A DNA stretch of 64,000 nucleotides from UBA6898 sp964463135 (GCA_964463135.1 CAYXBA010000015.1:27608-91607); one strand, 5' to 3'. Positions 27,101 through 35,811 are shown, counted from the stretch's first letter. The notes: a model not told the origin generated them from the letters alone. Translations and numbers: made by a program.

Positions 27101-28118
27101 GGAGCAACCCCGCATAGAATTCTTCCCAGCGCCATGCGTTCGCCTGCATGTCGTAACCAGCCCGCACGTATTGGCTGGCATTTTCTGCCAAGGTTTTCCG
27201 CAATTCCGTGTTATCGATTAATCTCCGGATTTGCCGCACCCATTCCGAATGCCGGTTCTTTTTGACGATCAGTCCGTTGACGCCATCCAGGATATCTTCG
27301 ACATACGGAAAAACCGGTGAAGCTATTGACGCCATCCCCAGCGCAGAGTAATCAAGGAATTTCAGATTACTTTTTGACCTGTTAAATGCATTATCAACCA
27401 GGGGCAGTAAACCGATATCCAGTCTGAGTTCCTGTAGGCTTGCCATGAACTGCTGATACGGGACATGAGGGTAGTGCTCAGCTACACCAATGAGCTCTTT
27501 CGGGAAGCAGGACCCCATCATAAAAGCAAGCTGCACGCGCTCACCGTATTCTTTTTTGATCTGCAGGAGCGCACCCACAACAAGATCGAGATCTGCGGGG
27601 TGTTCGTACCCGCCTGACCACCCAATCCTAACCGGCCCGTCCTGACCCTCATTATCGGGCAGCATCCAGTCTTCAAATGCTACACAGTTCGGAAGCACTG
27701 CGATTCTGTCATGCCACTGCCGGAGAACGTCTCCTAAGGGAGCAGTTGAGACGGTAACTGCATCGCAATTCGTAATGATTGACTGCATGGTCTTTAGAAG
27801 TTCGAAGTCATAGCTCGGCCCCTTCGTCCTCATCTCGCCCTTACCGGAGTGCTGGTTGTAATACGGAAGGTGCCAGAGGTCGTCGTCGATTTCGTAGACA
27901 ACCTTTTTGCCAAGCCCATGCAGCTTCCTGATGATGTCGATCATGGCCTTATTTGTTGCCCGCTGGAAGACCACAATATCGGCCTGGTCGTACATAAACG
28001 GAGTTTCCCGGTCCGATATCTCAACGTGATGGCCCATTTCTCGCAGGCACAGGGCCGGCTGAATCATCCGAAGCGTTCCGCAGGCGCCAGTATCTGCGAT
28101 ACCAAAGAATATGTTCAT
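27090..28118 (-). CDS. Glycosyltransferase, GT4-like (GT-B fold)
   Basis: The start is ATG 28118, overlapping the upstream TGA; 342 residues. N-terminal Rossmann part (MNIFFGIADTGACGTLRMIQ) and C-terminal donor-binding half with VRIGWSGGYEHPADLDLV and LKFLDYSALGMASIASPVFP, as in GT-B family 4 enzymes. Third of three glycosyltransferases in a tight cassette. The likely target is a sugar attached to virion protein, modified DNA or host surface glycan; the sequence does not say which. Confidence 0.75.
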   Translation of the reverse strand: MNIFFGIADTGACGTLRMIQPALCLREMGHHVEISDRETPFMYDQADIVVFQRATNKAMIDIIRKLHGLGKKVVYEIDDDLWHLPYYNQHSGKGEMRTKGPSYDFELLKTMQSIITNCDAVTVSTAPLGDVLRQWHDRIAVLPNCVAFEDWMLPDNEGQDGPVRIGWSGGYEHPADLDLVVGALLQIKKEYGERVQLAFMMGSCFPKELIGVAEHYPHVPYQQFMASLQELRLDIGLLPLVDNAFNRSKSNLKFLDYSALGMASIASPVFPYVEDILDGVNGLIVKKNRHSEWVRQIRRLIDNTELRKTLAENASQYVRAGYDMQANAWRWEEFYAGLLRGR

Positions 28119-28834
28119 TGCTCGTCCCGGCATTTCCGGTGATATGTTGCCAACGCCTTGTCCTGCATGATCTTGATTTGCTCTCTGGCAAACATAGACC
28201 GAAACGTCGTGCGGTGGTGATGGGGAATAACTACGTTCAGTGCAACGTATATTTTAAATCCCTTCCTCCGGGCTAATTCGCAGTACCAGTCGTCATCTCC
28301 GAATCCCAAGCCAAACTCTTCACACAGATACCCGACTTTCCGGATAACCTCACGCCGAATCATTGTGCAGAAAAAGGCTACCATGTGTGGAACAACCGCA
28401 AACCCTGGAATAGGAAGATCAAGTTTCCACATCTCCCTGCAGCGGTCTATGTTCTGCCATGAATCCGCGATCGAGCACAGCGGACCCACGAGCCCGGCAT
28501 CCGGCGCATTCTCCATAACGTAAAGCATCTGGTCCAGCCAGCCCTCGACTGCTTCTGTGTCGTTATTCATGAGCACGACATAAGGTGCTGTGGATATAGC
28601 AAGACCGGCATTGGTAGCCTTGACAAAGCCAAGGTTTTCGGGAAGCATTAAATGCACAAACGGTATTTCACCCTGCATAAGATATTCAATGACCGGCATA
28701 GGACGAGTGCTGCCGTTGTCTACCCAAATCACGCGATAGTTCTGATGATTCGAATATTTCTTGATAGACTCCAGGCAGCGCAGGGTAAAGTCTTCGTTGT
28801 TGAATGTCGGAATTATGATATCGATATCGGCCAT
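28115..28834 (-). CDS. Glycosyltransferase family 2 (GT-A fold)
   Basis: A 239-residue protein. N-terminal ADIDIIIPTFNNEDFTLRCL is the GT2 nucleotide-binding start. LPENLGFVKATNAGLAISTA and VVLMNNDTEAVEGW (N-N-D in the DXD position) define the fold, and GFGDDDWYCELARRKG gives the acceptor-side acidic motif. It resembles rhamnosyltransferase-type GT2 enzymes. Co-transcribed with the GT4-like enzyme by ATGA overlap. Confidence 0.85.
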   Translation of the reverse strand: MADIDIIIPTFNNEDFTLRCLESIKKYSNHQNYRVIWVDNGSTRPMPVIEYLMQGEIPFVHLMLPENLGFVKATNAGLAISTAPYVVLMNNDTEAVEGWLDQMLYVMENAPDAGLVGPLCSIADSWQNIDRCREMWKLDLPIPGFAVVPHMVAFFCTMIRREVIRKVGYLCEEFGLGFGDDDWYCELARRKGFKIYVALNVVIPHHHRTTFRSMFAREQIKIMQDKALATYHRKCRDEQ

Positions 28835-29404
28835 TTACAAATACCTTTCGTGAACAATTTTTAGTGCTTCATCATACGGGATAACCCCGGGACCGTAGGT
28901 GATGCCATCCCGAACAGCAGTAGAAAAAAGCAGACGCCGACAATACACACCGGTTCTGCCCTGCTTCAGCATCTTCAGCCAGAGCGCGTAATCCTGAAGC
29001 CTGCGAAGGTCCTCGTCGAACCATGGAAACGCCTCCGGCCTGATCAGTGACATCGTAGAGATATAGTTCTGTCTGCGGAGTGCCTCAGCGTCGAATTCCT
29101 TGTTACAATATATCTTGGCCCCCATTTCGTAACTGCCGTAACAGTACGAGGCCTCGGGAGTCGCTACGAGCCATTTATACATGACCTCCAGGGCATTCGA
29201 ATACCAATAGATATCGGCGTCCGAAAACAACATAAAATCTCCCACGGCTTGCTCGGCGCCTCGGTTGCGTGCCCAGTTAGCGCCCCGGCCGTCGACGTCT
29301 TCGACGGGAATGAGCTCGAAGTCCTGGAAAGTCTGCATGGCAAGTGTTTTCTCGGTAATGCCGTAAGATTCACCTTTGCGATGCGGGATGATAATTGAGA
29401 TCAT
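28835..29404 (-). CDS. Glycosyltransferase family 2, short form
   Basis: The start is ATG 29404, overlapping the upstream TGA (ATGA); 189 residues. MISIIIPHRKGESYGITEKT and NRGAEQAVGDFMLFSDADIY contain the D-A-D metal motif of GT2 enzymes. A later LRRLQDYALWLKMLKQGRTG is the catalytic-loop region. It is the first-transcribed glycosyltransferase of the cassette, after the dehydrogenase-like gene. Confidence 0.8.
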   Translation of the reverse strand: MISIIIPHRKGESYGITEKTLAMQTFQDFELIPVEDVDGRGANWARNRGAEQAVGDFMLFSDADIYWYSNALEVMYKWLVATPEASYCYGSYEMGAKIYCNKEFDAEALRRQNYISTMSLIRPEAFPWFDEDLRRLQDYALWLKMLKQGRTGVYCRRLLFSTAVRDGITYGPGVIPYDEALKIVHERYL

Positions 29405-30123
29405 ATTTCGTAATCTCCCGGCACCAGAGGCGTGAAGTCGTGTATTTCTTTGACGAGAGGATGCGGGAATTGAGCGTGGAGGATGCGAGAATTGGGGCCA
29501 ACGCAATGGCCTAAAATTGGGCCTTCAGGACGATACAGAATGTACCGCTGAAACTCCTGAAGACCAAGGCTGTGGTAGAGCTCGTTATAGTCTGTGTTAA
29601 ATCTACATATATATTCGTACGGCGTACCCAGTATGTCTGCAACGCCAGCACCATAACGCATGAATTGGATTGTAACTCCGTACAAAGAGGTGGACAGTAA
29701 TTTCAAAAACTCGGTATCCTCGGGTTTGGGCGTTGCCCGAACGAACATCCCTGCTTCCCCAAAATAATCCTGGACTGCAATACTGAGGCATCCACCGCCC
29801 AGCCACCTTGGAAACAATGCAATACTTTCCGCAAGCCGAGGATGCTTTCCTTCGACCGGTGAATGTATCGCCCCCAGTTTCGAGCAGGTCCCGATGGGGA
29901 CAGTAGAAACAACAACAGTGTGGCGTGGCCGGTAGGCGTTTTGGTACTGCTGAACCGCATCGATGAAGCTATCACTCCAGGGGAAGCAAACAAGCACCAT
30001 GTCGTATTGCTCGATATCGAGTTCTGCTTCGTGCTTATCCTTAAGCGTAACCTCATGGTGTGGCGACAACACCTCCGCCATGGCGCGGCCGATCTCACCG
30101 GCGCCAATAATTATTGTCTTCAT
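29401..30123 (-). CDS. Rossmann NAD(P)-binding dehydrogenase-like protein
   Basis: A 240-residue protein starting MKTIIIGAGEIGRAMAEVLS, with a GxGxxG dinucleotide motif. The next strands (DMVLVCFPWSD, HTVVVSTVPIGTCSKLG) resemble the N-terminal half of nucleotide-sugar or prephenate-type dehydrogenases. No full catalytic Cys/Lys set was recognised. In the cassette it may oxidise or bind the nucleotide sugar used by the neighbouring glycosyltransferases. Confidence 0.6.
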   Translation of the reverse strand: MKTIIIGAGEIGRAMAEVLSPHHEVTLKDKHEAELDIEQYDMVLVCFPWSDSFIDAVQQYQNAYRPRHTVVVSTVPIGTCSKLGAIHSPVEGKHPRLAESIALFPRWLGGGCLSIAVQDYFGEAGMFVRATPKPEDTEFLKLLSTSLYGVTIQFMRYGAGVADILGTPYEYICRFNTDYNELYHSLGLQEFQRYILYRPEGPILGHCVGPNSRILHAQFPHPLVKEIHDFTPLVPGDYEI

Positions 30124-30677
30124 TCGCAGACTCCGATCAGCGTCAAATAACCGCCCTCCTGTAGAAATTCATGTTTGATCCTGAAATGCCGGGAATAAAA
30201 CTCCCTGAAGCTCACAGGGGTGAAATAGTGAAGGTGGTATGGGTTCGCTCCCAGGAGCTCGGCAACCGGGGCTGACATAATCACGGTCCCGTGATAAGCG
30301 AGGCATTTCGTTCTCAGGTTGAGACAGAAGGCGTCAGGATCAGCGAGGTGCTCTATGGTCTCAAGGCAAACGACTGTCCCAAATTTGCACCCCAGGTCTA
30401 CTGTATGAGCATCAGGGATCAGGTAAAACCGGTGATCTCCGCCGAACCGGGCCAGCGCAGCTTCAATTGCATCAGCTGAGTTGTCGGCCCCTATAACCAT
30501 GCTCTCGGGATAGCCACGCTTCAATATCTGGGTCCCGTACCCGGTGCCGCAGGCGATATCAAGGATGGGAGCGCCTACCTGACAGAACAGACTCGCCACC
30601 TGATATCTCTTGACGTGCAGGTTAATCTGCATCGCACTGCATTCACCGTCTGCGAGATCGATGCGCTCCTTGATCAT
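30120..30677 (-). CDS. SAM-dependent methyltransferase
   Basis: The start is ATG 30677, overlapping the upstream TGA; 185 residues. Class I motifs: APILDIACGTGYGTQILK (motif I), VIGADNSADAIEAA (motif II), FGTVVCLETIEHLADP (motif IV with E-H). It resembles the UbiE/Methyltransf_11 type that modifies small molecules or sugars. First gene of the sugar cassette, so sugar O-methylation is the working idea. Confidence 0.8.
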   Translation of the reverse strand: MIKERIDLADGECSAMQINLHVKRYQVASLFCQVGAPILDIACGTGYGTQILKRGYPESMVIGADNSADAIEAALARFGGDHRFYLIPDAHTVDLGCKFGTVVCLETIEHLADPDAFCLNLRTKCLAYHGTVIMSAPVAELLGANPYHLHYFTPVSFREFYSRHFRIKHEFLQEGGYLTLIGVCE

Positions 30678-30901
30678 TGCGGCATCCTCATGATGAAAAT
30701 ATATCCCTTGCCGTCCTGTTGAAAGCAATACTCGGAGGCTGGCACACCATGGCGTTGCAGGAACGATTCAAACCCCGACCGATTACCATCCAAAAACACA
30801 TAAGTAAGCCCATGTTTTTTGTAGTGCTCAAATGGGTCAAGGTCCTCAATCTCAATTTCGACATCCAGCATCTTCACTAAATCCTCGATTTTTTCAGGCA
30901 T
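30674..30901 (-). CDS. Hypothetical small protein
   Basis: A 75-residue acidic protein starting MPEKIEDLVKMLDVEIEIED. Ends GYIFIMRMPQ and overlaps the methyltransferase start by four bases. Could be a partner of the sugar cassette. No family recognised. Confidence 0.55.
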   Translation of the reverse strand: MPEKIEDLVKMLDVEIEIEDLDPFEHYKKHGLTYVFLDGNRSGFESFLQRHGVPASEYCFQQDGKGYIFIMRMPQ

Positions 30902-30965
30902 TGCTTGCCCCCTTGTTGGCTTTCTTCTGTTTCAAAGTTTTCTTGCCGCTACCTGGCTTTCCCAT
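30894..30965 (-). CDS. 23-residue basic peptide ORF
   Basis: ATG 30965 follows GGGAGG by five bases and encodes MGKPGSGKKTLKQKKANKGA plus three residues. Ten of the 23 residues are Lys or Gly. It overlaps both neighbours by a few bases. A good ribosome site but very short; may be a coupling ORF or a nucleic-acid-binding peptide. Confidence 0.4.
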   Translation of the reverse strand: MGKPGSGKKTLKQKKANKGASNA

Positions 30966-31218
30966 GCTTGCCTCCCTTGGTTGCTATCCGATAAACACGG
31001 TAATCCCTGGGCCTGCCATCCCAGTCTTTTGGAACGTGCCGCGTGCCAGCGACAATTTTGCCCTGCTTGAGCCCTTCCTTGAGAAACTCACGTGTCTTTA
31101 TCGTGCCAAGGCCAAGCTTTGCCACGAGCTCAGGGGTTGTGTACCCGGGGTCGTCTTTCTTTGGAGTGAAGCGCTCAAGTTCTTTCAAATACTCTTCGAT
31201 GTTGATTGTCTCGGCCAT
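30949..31218 (-). CDS. Small winged-helix-like protein
   Basis: An 89-residue protein. TTPELVAKLGLGTIKTREFL and LKEGLKQGKIVAGTRHVPKD read as a helix-turn-helix/winged segment, followed by RDYRVYRIATKGGKHGKAR. Resembles small phage DNA-binding proteins. Abuts the phosphoesterase stop. Confidence 0.5.
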   Translation of the reverse strand: MAETINIEEYLKELERFTPKKDDPGYTTPELVAKLGLGTIKTREFLKEGLKQGKIVAGTRHVPKDWDGRPRDYRVYRIATKGGKHGKAR

Positions 31219-32060
31219 TACACCACCGCCGATCTTTCAATGAAGAAGGTTTTGTGTCGAACATAAATTGCATCCTCATCGCCTGAACGTAGAAGCAAAC
31301 CCCCGAACTGTGGTAAACTGAGTCTCCCACCGGCAATCTTGTATGAGAATGGCGTCTTCCCCTGCCAGCCCGGACTGACCACGGATATAGCTTCGCCCTG
31401 AGCTCCGCTACAAGAAGTCCTGAAGTAGCGGTGACGATGCGACCTTACGATAATATCAGGCGGTTCATCCCTGTGTCGTGCCGCCTCAGTGTAGCTCTCC
31501 ACGAGTTCTTTATGAACCGCGGTAGATTCATAACTCGCAGAACTCGTTGTGCCGATATGGTGCATAATGTGAGCAAGGGCAGGGCCAACCCTCATCCAGA
31601 GTTCGTGGCGTGCATACTGCCCCTGCTCGTTCGGAACTGCTCCAAGTCTCTGTGCAAGTTTCTCTTCTTCCTGGCCGGACTGTCCTACGTGCGCTTCGGT
31701 GCCGCGAATCATGAAAAATCTCCTGGCTCCGGCCACAATGGGCTCCAAAATCTCCATGGCGATCCGGGCCTGGTCCTCAAGGTTGTGAGAGATCTGCGTG
31801 GTGGAGCCGTGATGTACTCCGTCTACAACATCTCCGTTTATAACGACATCGTAGGGCTCGCCGCGGGTTGCCATCGGCACCCATATATCCCAGAACTCCT
31901 TCCACATCGACCACAGTTTCCGCTGGAACCGGCTCGGCATGTACCGGCCGTCGTTGTCCAGCCTTACGCCTCCGGGAGGACATAGCGCAAGCTGACACCC
32001 TGCATGGATATCAGATACGACGATAACGTTGTTTGTCTCTGACCTCTTTTTCTTTTTCAT
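31218..32060 (-). CDS. Calcineurin-like metallophosphoesterase
   Basis: A 280-residue protein with the metallophosphoesterase signature in order: VVSDIHAGC (D-x-H), VINGDVVDG (G-D-x-x-D), RGTEAHVG (G-[NT]-x-[EH]), AHIMHHIG and IIVRSHRHRYF. The usual N-H-D/E is replaced by T-E-A-H. Such enzymes hydrolyse phosphodiesters in nucleic acid or nucleotides; phage forms of this type are widespread. Overlaps the upstream gene by four bases. Confidence 0.8.
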   Translation of the reverse strand: MKKKKRSETNNVIVVSDIHAGCQLALCPPGGVRLDNDGRYMPSRFQRKLWSMWKEFWDIWVPMATRGEPYDVVINGDVVDGVHHGSTTQISHNLEDQARIAMEILEPIVAGARRFFMIRGTEAHVGQSGQEEEKLAQRLGAVPNEQGQYARHELWMRVGPALAHIMHHIGTTSSASYESTAVHKELVESYTEAARHRDEPPDIIVRSHRHRYFRTSCSGAQGEAISVVSPGWQGKTPFSYKIAGGRLSLPQFGGLLLRSGDEDAIYVRHKTFFIERSAVV

Positions 32061-32320
32061 AACCCCTCTCTGAGTTTGTAAATTGTTGTATGTAACATCT
32101 CGGTTTCGATGACAATACAGCCGCGGTCCCGCAGCACCTCGAAGGTCCGATACATCCTGAAATCATGCCGGCGCTCACCTTTACGAAGAAACACATATTC
32201 GTTGATGCAGTGCTCGTGAACCAGTTCCCATCCCGCCGCCATCAAATCAATTACCTCGCGCTGAGTTGGCGTCAGTGTTCCACGTGGAACCGGCAACTGA
32301 TTGGTGGTTTTGGTGGACAT
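32057..32320 (-). CDS. Hypothetical winged-helix-like protein
   Basis: An 87-residue protein. GTLTPTQREVIDLMAAGWEL and FRMYRTFEVLRDRGCIVIET read like a small wHTH or replication-associated domain. TAATG and ATGA overlaps link it to both neighbours. No family recognised. Confidence 0.55.
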   Translation of the reverse strand: MSTKTTNQLPVPRGTLTPTQREVIDLMAAGWELVHEHCINEYVFLRKGERRHDFRMYRTFEVLRDRGCIVIETEMLHTTIYKLREGL

Positions 32321-33183
32321 TAAAAAACCTTTTTCCTGGCTTCTTCTGCCCGGGCCTCTTCGCGTGCCTTTTGTTTGTACTGAGCACCCCCGACTTTTGT
32401 ATCCTCAAGCTTACCTACACCGCCGCCCACCAGCCTCAACTGCCCAGTTCTCTCCATGTACCGGTCGATAGAATCCTTGATGGTCTGGTTCTTCTCCCAT
32501 GTATCATGAAAGACGTCGGCGATATCAAAATCCTTGCTTTGTTGTTCTGCAATAGCCATAGCTTTCTTGGTGACCTCATCTTTAATGCGGTCGAAGTCTT
32601 CACGCGGCAGGATATTTCTGCCCTCGACTTCTTCAAAGATAGCGGTGACGGTACCGTACGCTATCTCGCTCTTGAGGTTCTTGAAGACAACACCGAAGGC
32701 TGTCCTGATAGCTGGAATGGCCGTATTTCGAAAGAACTCTATGAGCTTGAGGGCTACGTTGTTACCCTCTGAGATTTCGGCGGCCCGGTCCTTGGTGAGG
32801 TCGGCCCGGCGCTCTTTCATTGCCTTCTTTTTGTCGGCATCGAGTGGCTCCGTCCCGACAATATCCATATCGAGCTTGCGATCGATATAATCAATCTTCT
32901 CTTCGATGGATTTACCGAGAAAATCCTCTTCCTCGATATAGTTCTTGCTGATAACGAGCACGCCATCGTCCCGGCGCACCAAAATACCGCGGTCCTGGGC
33001 AATTTTGCGCTTCCTCTTTATTTCGTCTGTTGAGGCCCCTAAAATTGTAGCCATATCGGGGTTGTTGAGGTCGAGATATTCCTGTAGCATCTCGAGAAAC
33101 TCGGGGACCACCTTGGCGGCTGATATCCTTGTTGGCTTATTGCAGGCAAGGAATTCAAGGACTTCGACGCGGGTTACAGCCAT
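32320..33183 (-). CDS. Helical DNA-associated protein (possible small terminase/regulator)
   Basis: The start is set at ATG 33183 (MAVTRVEVLEFLACNKPTRI) behind GGGAG; about 287 residues. The N-terminal 100 residues include NPDMATILGASTDEIKRKRK, resembling a helix-turn-helix. The rest is highly charged and helical with a basic, Gly-containing C-terminus. It could be a small terminase or regulator, but no catalytic or family motif was identified. Confidence 0.55.
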   Translation of the reverse strand: MAVTRVEVLEFLACNKPTRISAAKVVPEFLEMLQEYLDLNNPDMATILGASTDEIKRKRKIAQDRGILVRRDDGVLVISKNYIEEEDFLGKSIEEKIDYIDRKLDMDIVGTEPLDADKKKAMKERRADLTKDRAAEISEGNNVALKLIEFFRNTAIPAIRTAFGVVFKNLKSEIAYGTVTAIFEEVEGRNILPREDFDRIKDEVTKKAMAIAEQQSKDFDIADVFHDTWEKNQTIKDSIDRYMERTGQLRLVGGGVGKLEDTKVGGAQYKQKAREEARAEEARKKVF

Positions 33184-33377
33184 AACCACTCCCAAAGTGC
33201 TGCAAAATAATTACCTTCATACGTAAAAAACCAGCCATTGAACGGTATGATCGTCAGCAAAGGAGAGAAAAACCCCCATACCAGATAACACTCTCCGATA
33301 TCGTTGGTGCATATCTTGACCGGTATCCCGGCGTATAACGCTTTCGTGCCCTTACTCTTACAGCTGGGGCATATCAT
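33174..33377 (-). CDS. Zinc-ribbon membrane protein
   Basis: The start is ATG 33377 (MICPSCKSKGTKALYAGIPV) with GGAG upstream; 67 residues. A CPSC pair and a single later Cys form a partial zinc ribbon. Two hydrophobic stretches follow (CYLVWGFFSPLLTIIPFNGW) and a Trp-rich end. Function unknown. Confidence 0.5.
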   Translation of the reverse strand: MICPSCKSKGTKALYAGIPVKICTNDIGECYLVWGFFSPLLTIIPFNGWFFTYEGNYFAALWEWLWL

Positions 33378-33415
33378 GACACTCCGGGAGTCCCATTTGC
33401 GTTGAAGATCTGATA

Positions 33416-33967
33416 TCATACATACCAACCAGAATTGTTTCTTTTAGTGCTATTATGCCCCGATATAAATTTTCGAACTCTCCCGGTATTATCATAGCGA
33501 TTAAGCTCTACCCCACACCCGCATGCGCATTGTATCATCTCTATCATATGTTTTTTGCCTTTGCCTTTTCTGAAACTATGATGAGCATGATATTTGCGTG
33601 GCCGCCCGTAACCATCGTACAGAGCAATCTCTATCCCACAGCCACACGCACATAAAACCATGGAGTTAGCTTCTCCTGGCAACCTTCTTCCTTTATCTCG
33701 AATACGATGAAGATGTTTATGGTGAGCTATGTTTGTACATATTTCGAGATTATCCGGATCGTTATTGAGCCTATTCCCATCTTTATGGTGAACAATTTCA
33801 CCTTCCCGAAGAATGCGACCCAACATCTGCTCTGCTATAATTCGATGTTCATAGGCATACCCATTTGGGCTTGACAGTCGGTGTTGTCTCCCGAGCTTTA
33901 TGAGTCGATACCCATGGGATGATATCATTGTGCGAGCATCTTCAGCTGAAACTGGGATAGTCTGCAT
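33416..33967 (-). CDS. HNH homing endonuclease with two Cys-rich repeats
   Basis: A 183-residue protein. The HNH core reads AYEHRIIAEQMLGRILREGE, then IVHHKDGNRLNNDPDNLEIC and IAHHKHLHRI, typical of NUMOD/HNH_3-type phage nucleases. Two repeats of CACGCG + E/V (around residues 105 and 148) precede GRPRKYHAHHS and GRVRKFISGHN, probably DNA-binding zinc modules. It lies in the leftward operon between unrelated genes, consistent with a free-standing homing gene. Confidence 0.85.
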   Translation of the reverse strand: MQTIPVSAEDARTMISSHGYRLIKLGRQHRLSSPNGYAYEHRIIAEQMLGRILREGEIVHHKDGNRLNNDPDNLEICTNIAHHKHLHRIRDKGRRLPGEANSMVLCACGCGIEIALYDGYGRPRKYHAHHSFRKGKGKKHMIEMIQCACGCGVELNRYDNTGRVRKFISGHNSTKRNNSGWYV

Positions 33968-34329
33968 TATTTTCGAAGGTGCTCGCGGAGGTCATTGACC
34001 CCGAAAATGATCATCTTGCTGTTCTTTGCTGCAAACTTCAATTCCATCTGTGACCCCTTCGATGTCTCCCATCCCGGGAGCATCAAAATTACATGACACT
34101 TCGCCAGGAGAGGTAGGCAGAACTTGTTGAGCCAGTCCTGGTGCGGCCAGTTCAGGAATCGCTCATCTGCGTCCCAGTGACCGGTTATTCTGTGTGGTAT
34201 AACTGGAACGTGCCCGAGCAGCAAAACTTCCTTGCCAGCTTCTTCTGCGGCATCAATATTGGCCTGAACATCAGCCCTGGTGTCAGCTGTATATCGGCCG
34301 GCGATGTAGATGAGGGAAGGGCTACTCAT
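33967..34329 (-). CDS. Nucleoside 2-deoxyribosyltransferase-like protein (DUF4406-like)
   Basis: A 120-residue protein. SLIYIAGRYTADTRADVQAN, VPVIPHRITGHWD, and CHVILMLPGWETSKGSQMEL (with G-S-x-x-E) match the DUF4406/deoxyribosyltransferase-like fold. Adjacent to dCMP deaminase, suggesting nucleotide salvage or modified-nucleotide metabolism. The actual substrate is unknown. Confidence 0.75.
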   Translation of the reverse strand: MSSPSLIYIAGRYTADTRADVQANIDAAEEAGKEVLLLGHVPVIPHRITGHWDADERFLNWPHQDWLNKFCLPLLAKCHVILMLPGWETSKGSQMELKFAAKNSKMIIFGVNDLREHLRK

Positions 34330-34341
34330 AGATAGTGGTGA

Positions 34342-34773
34342 TCATAAATAGATATGATCTCCCGGAGGTGCCCAGCAAACGACCCTCGATATCTCCGCGT
34401 TTTTGATCATGCGACGACACAGCAAGCAGGGGCGGGAATCAACGATCTCTCCGGATACGGCATTGCGACCAGCAACATAAATCGTAGCGCCCTGCATATC
34501 AGCCCTGTTGGCCCTGATAATGGCGTTCATTTCAGCGTGAACGGACACGCAGAGCTCGTAGCGCTCTCCGGGAGGGACATTAAGCTCCTGCCTCTTACAG
34601 GTCCCTTTATCGCAGCAATTTACCTCTCCTACGGGAGCGCCACAGTATCCTGTCGACACGATGGCGTGGTCCTTGACTATGACAGCACCGTACTTGCGGC
34701 GCAGACAGGTTGCCCTGTCCGCCACCGCAAGGGCGATATTAAAGTAATAGCTATCCCAGTTAGGTCGTGACAT
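34342..34773 (-). CDS. dCMP deaminase
   Basis: A 143-residue protein. Zinc/catalytic residues: SVHAEMNAI (H-A-E) and SRPCLLCRRMI (P-C-x-x-C). Extra Cys/His near CCDKGTCK match the dCMP deaminase family, which makes dUMP for dTMP synthesis. Phages use it to favour thymidine or modified pyrimidine pools. Sits with DUF4406-like and MazG-like neighbours. Confidence 0.9.
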   Translation of the reverse strand: MSRPNWDSYYFNIALAVADRATCLRRKYGAVIVKDHAIVSTGYCGAPVGEVNCCDKGTCKRQELNVPPGERYELCVSVHAEMNAIIRANRADMQGATIYVAGRNAVSGEIVDSRPCLLCRRMIKNAEISRVVCWAPPGDHIYL

Positions 34774-34774
34774 C

Positions 34775-35257
34775 CTACTTCTTGGTCATGATATCGGCCA
34801 GCTTCATGTAGACCGACACATCCTGGAACCGGCCATGTAGGCCCTCGACTTTGTGGTCGATATTCTGCGCGAGACCCCAGAGCACGGCGTCGACCTGCTT
34901 GAGGGCGTAGACGATAGCTATGCCATGAGGTGTAGCGAACGGAAACCCGGGGTACATTGCCAGAATAGCGGATACCCTGTCGAAATTGCCGAGGGGATCG
35001 CCACAGCTGGCATAGTCATGGTTCTTCTCGCTGTGCAGCCTCATCTCTTCGATGACAGCCGGCAGGAAGTCGGGGTGACCATGCGGGAAAAGGTCCTTCA
35101 GGGAATCGATGATGGTCTGCTGTCCCATGCGCTGTGGTAGGCCTGCATCAGCCATACTCGGGAAATTGGGTGTGAATTTTTTCTCGGGAATTGCCTCGGG
35201 CTCGGGCTTGAGCTTGCCTGTGGCCTTGAGTGCTACCTGCTGCGGTTTCTTTGACAT
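34775..35257 (-). CDS. Nucleotide-metabolism protein (Nmad1/MazG-like, tentative)
   Basis: A 160-residue protein with an AGGGAGG start signal. The core IEEMRLHSEKNHDYASCGDP, then LGNFDRVSAI and QDVSVYMKLADIM, recalls a phage family with a K-N-H-D-Y and N-F motif (DUF1599/Nmad1-like). In context with dCMP deaminase this suggests a nucleotide pool function. Family assignment is tentative. Confidence 0.55.
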   Translation of the reverse strand: MSKKPQQVALKATGKLKPEPEAIPEKKFTPNFPSMADAGLPQRMGQQTIIDSLKDLFPHGHPDFLPAVIEEMRLHSEKNHDYASCGDPLGNFDRVSAILAMYPGFPFATPHGIAIVYALKQVDAVLWGLAQNIDHKVEGLHGRFQDVSVYMKLADIMTKK

Positions 35258-35574
35258 TATTTGCCTCCCTTTGATTTATTGAATCCAAGCTCGACGTCGA
35301 AGGTTATTACGGTCTGGCCAGCCGCGTTCTGCTGCAGAAAGAACCGGCCAACGGTCTTCGCCTTGCCTGACGCCATGGCGTAGACGAGATCGCGCTCGAA
35401 GCTATCCCGGATCTTCTGTTCGTAGGTCGGCATGTAATACCATGTCCATGCCACCATTACCAGAAACATGAGGGCTTGCACAACAACCACTGACCAGCCA
35501 GGGCCTGCCTTCCTGGCCTCAAGCGTACCGGTAGCGAACGGTGTGCCCTGTCCTTGTATATCTTCTACTGGCAT
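35257..35574 (-). CDS. Hypothetical membrane protein
   Basis: The start is set at ATG 35574 (MPVEDIQGQGTPFATGTLEA); 105 residues. A single Trp-rich helix (VVVVQALMFLVMVAWTWYYM) near the middle precedes a charged C-terminal half ending LGFNKSKGGK. Function unknown. Confidence 0.55.
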   Translation of the reverse strand: MPVEDIQGQGTPFATGTLEARKAGPGWSVVVVQALMFLVMVAWTWYYMPTYEQKIRDSFERDLVYAMASGKAKTVGRFFLQQNAAGQTVITFDVELGFNKSKGGK

Positions 35575-35576
35575 CG

Positions 35577-35771
35577 TTATACCCCCGCTATAGCGCAAGT
35601 ATCCAGCGCTTCGAGCTGGTCTTCGTCGAACCACTGGCCGGCACCGCCCTTGAGCTGGACATAATAACGCTTCGTCCCGTTGTCGAAGCCCATCATTGAG
35701 ATTATGCCTTCATCTCCGACAACGGTACGGACCCTCATCTTATTTGCGAACTTAAAATCTACGGTAAACAT
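35577..35771 (-). CDS. Small hypothetical protein
   Basis: A 64-residue protein: MFTVDFKFANKMRVRTVVGD, beta-rich with ATG after GGAGGT. Its leader carries the ACCAGCAATCACTGGCTGG dyad found also near 35.98 and 43.30 kb. Function unknown. Confidence 0.6.
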   Translation of the reverse strand: MFTVDFKFANKMRVRTVVGDEGIISMMGFDNGTKRYYVQLKGGAGQWFDEDQLEALDTCAIAGV

Positions 35772-35811
35772 TTTCTACCTCCAACCAGCCAGTGATTGCT
35801 GGTAATTAAAA

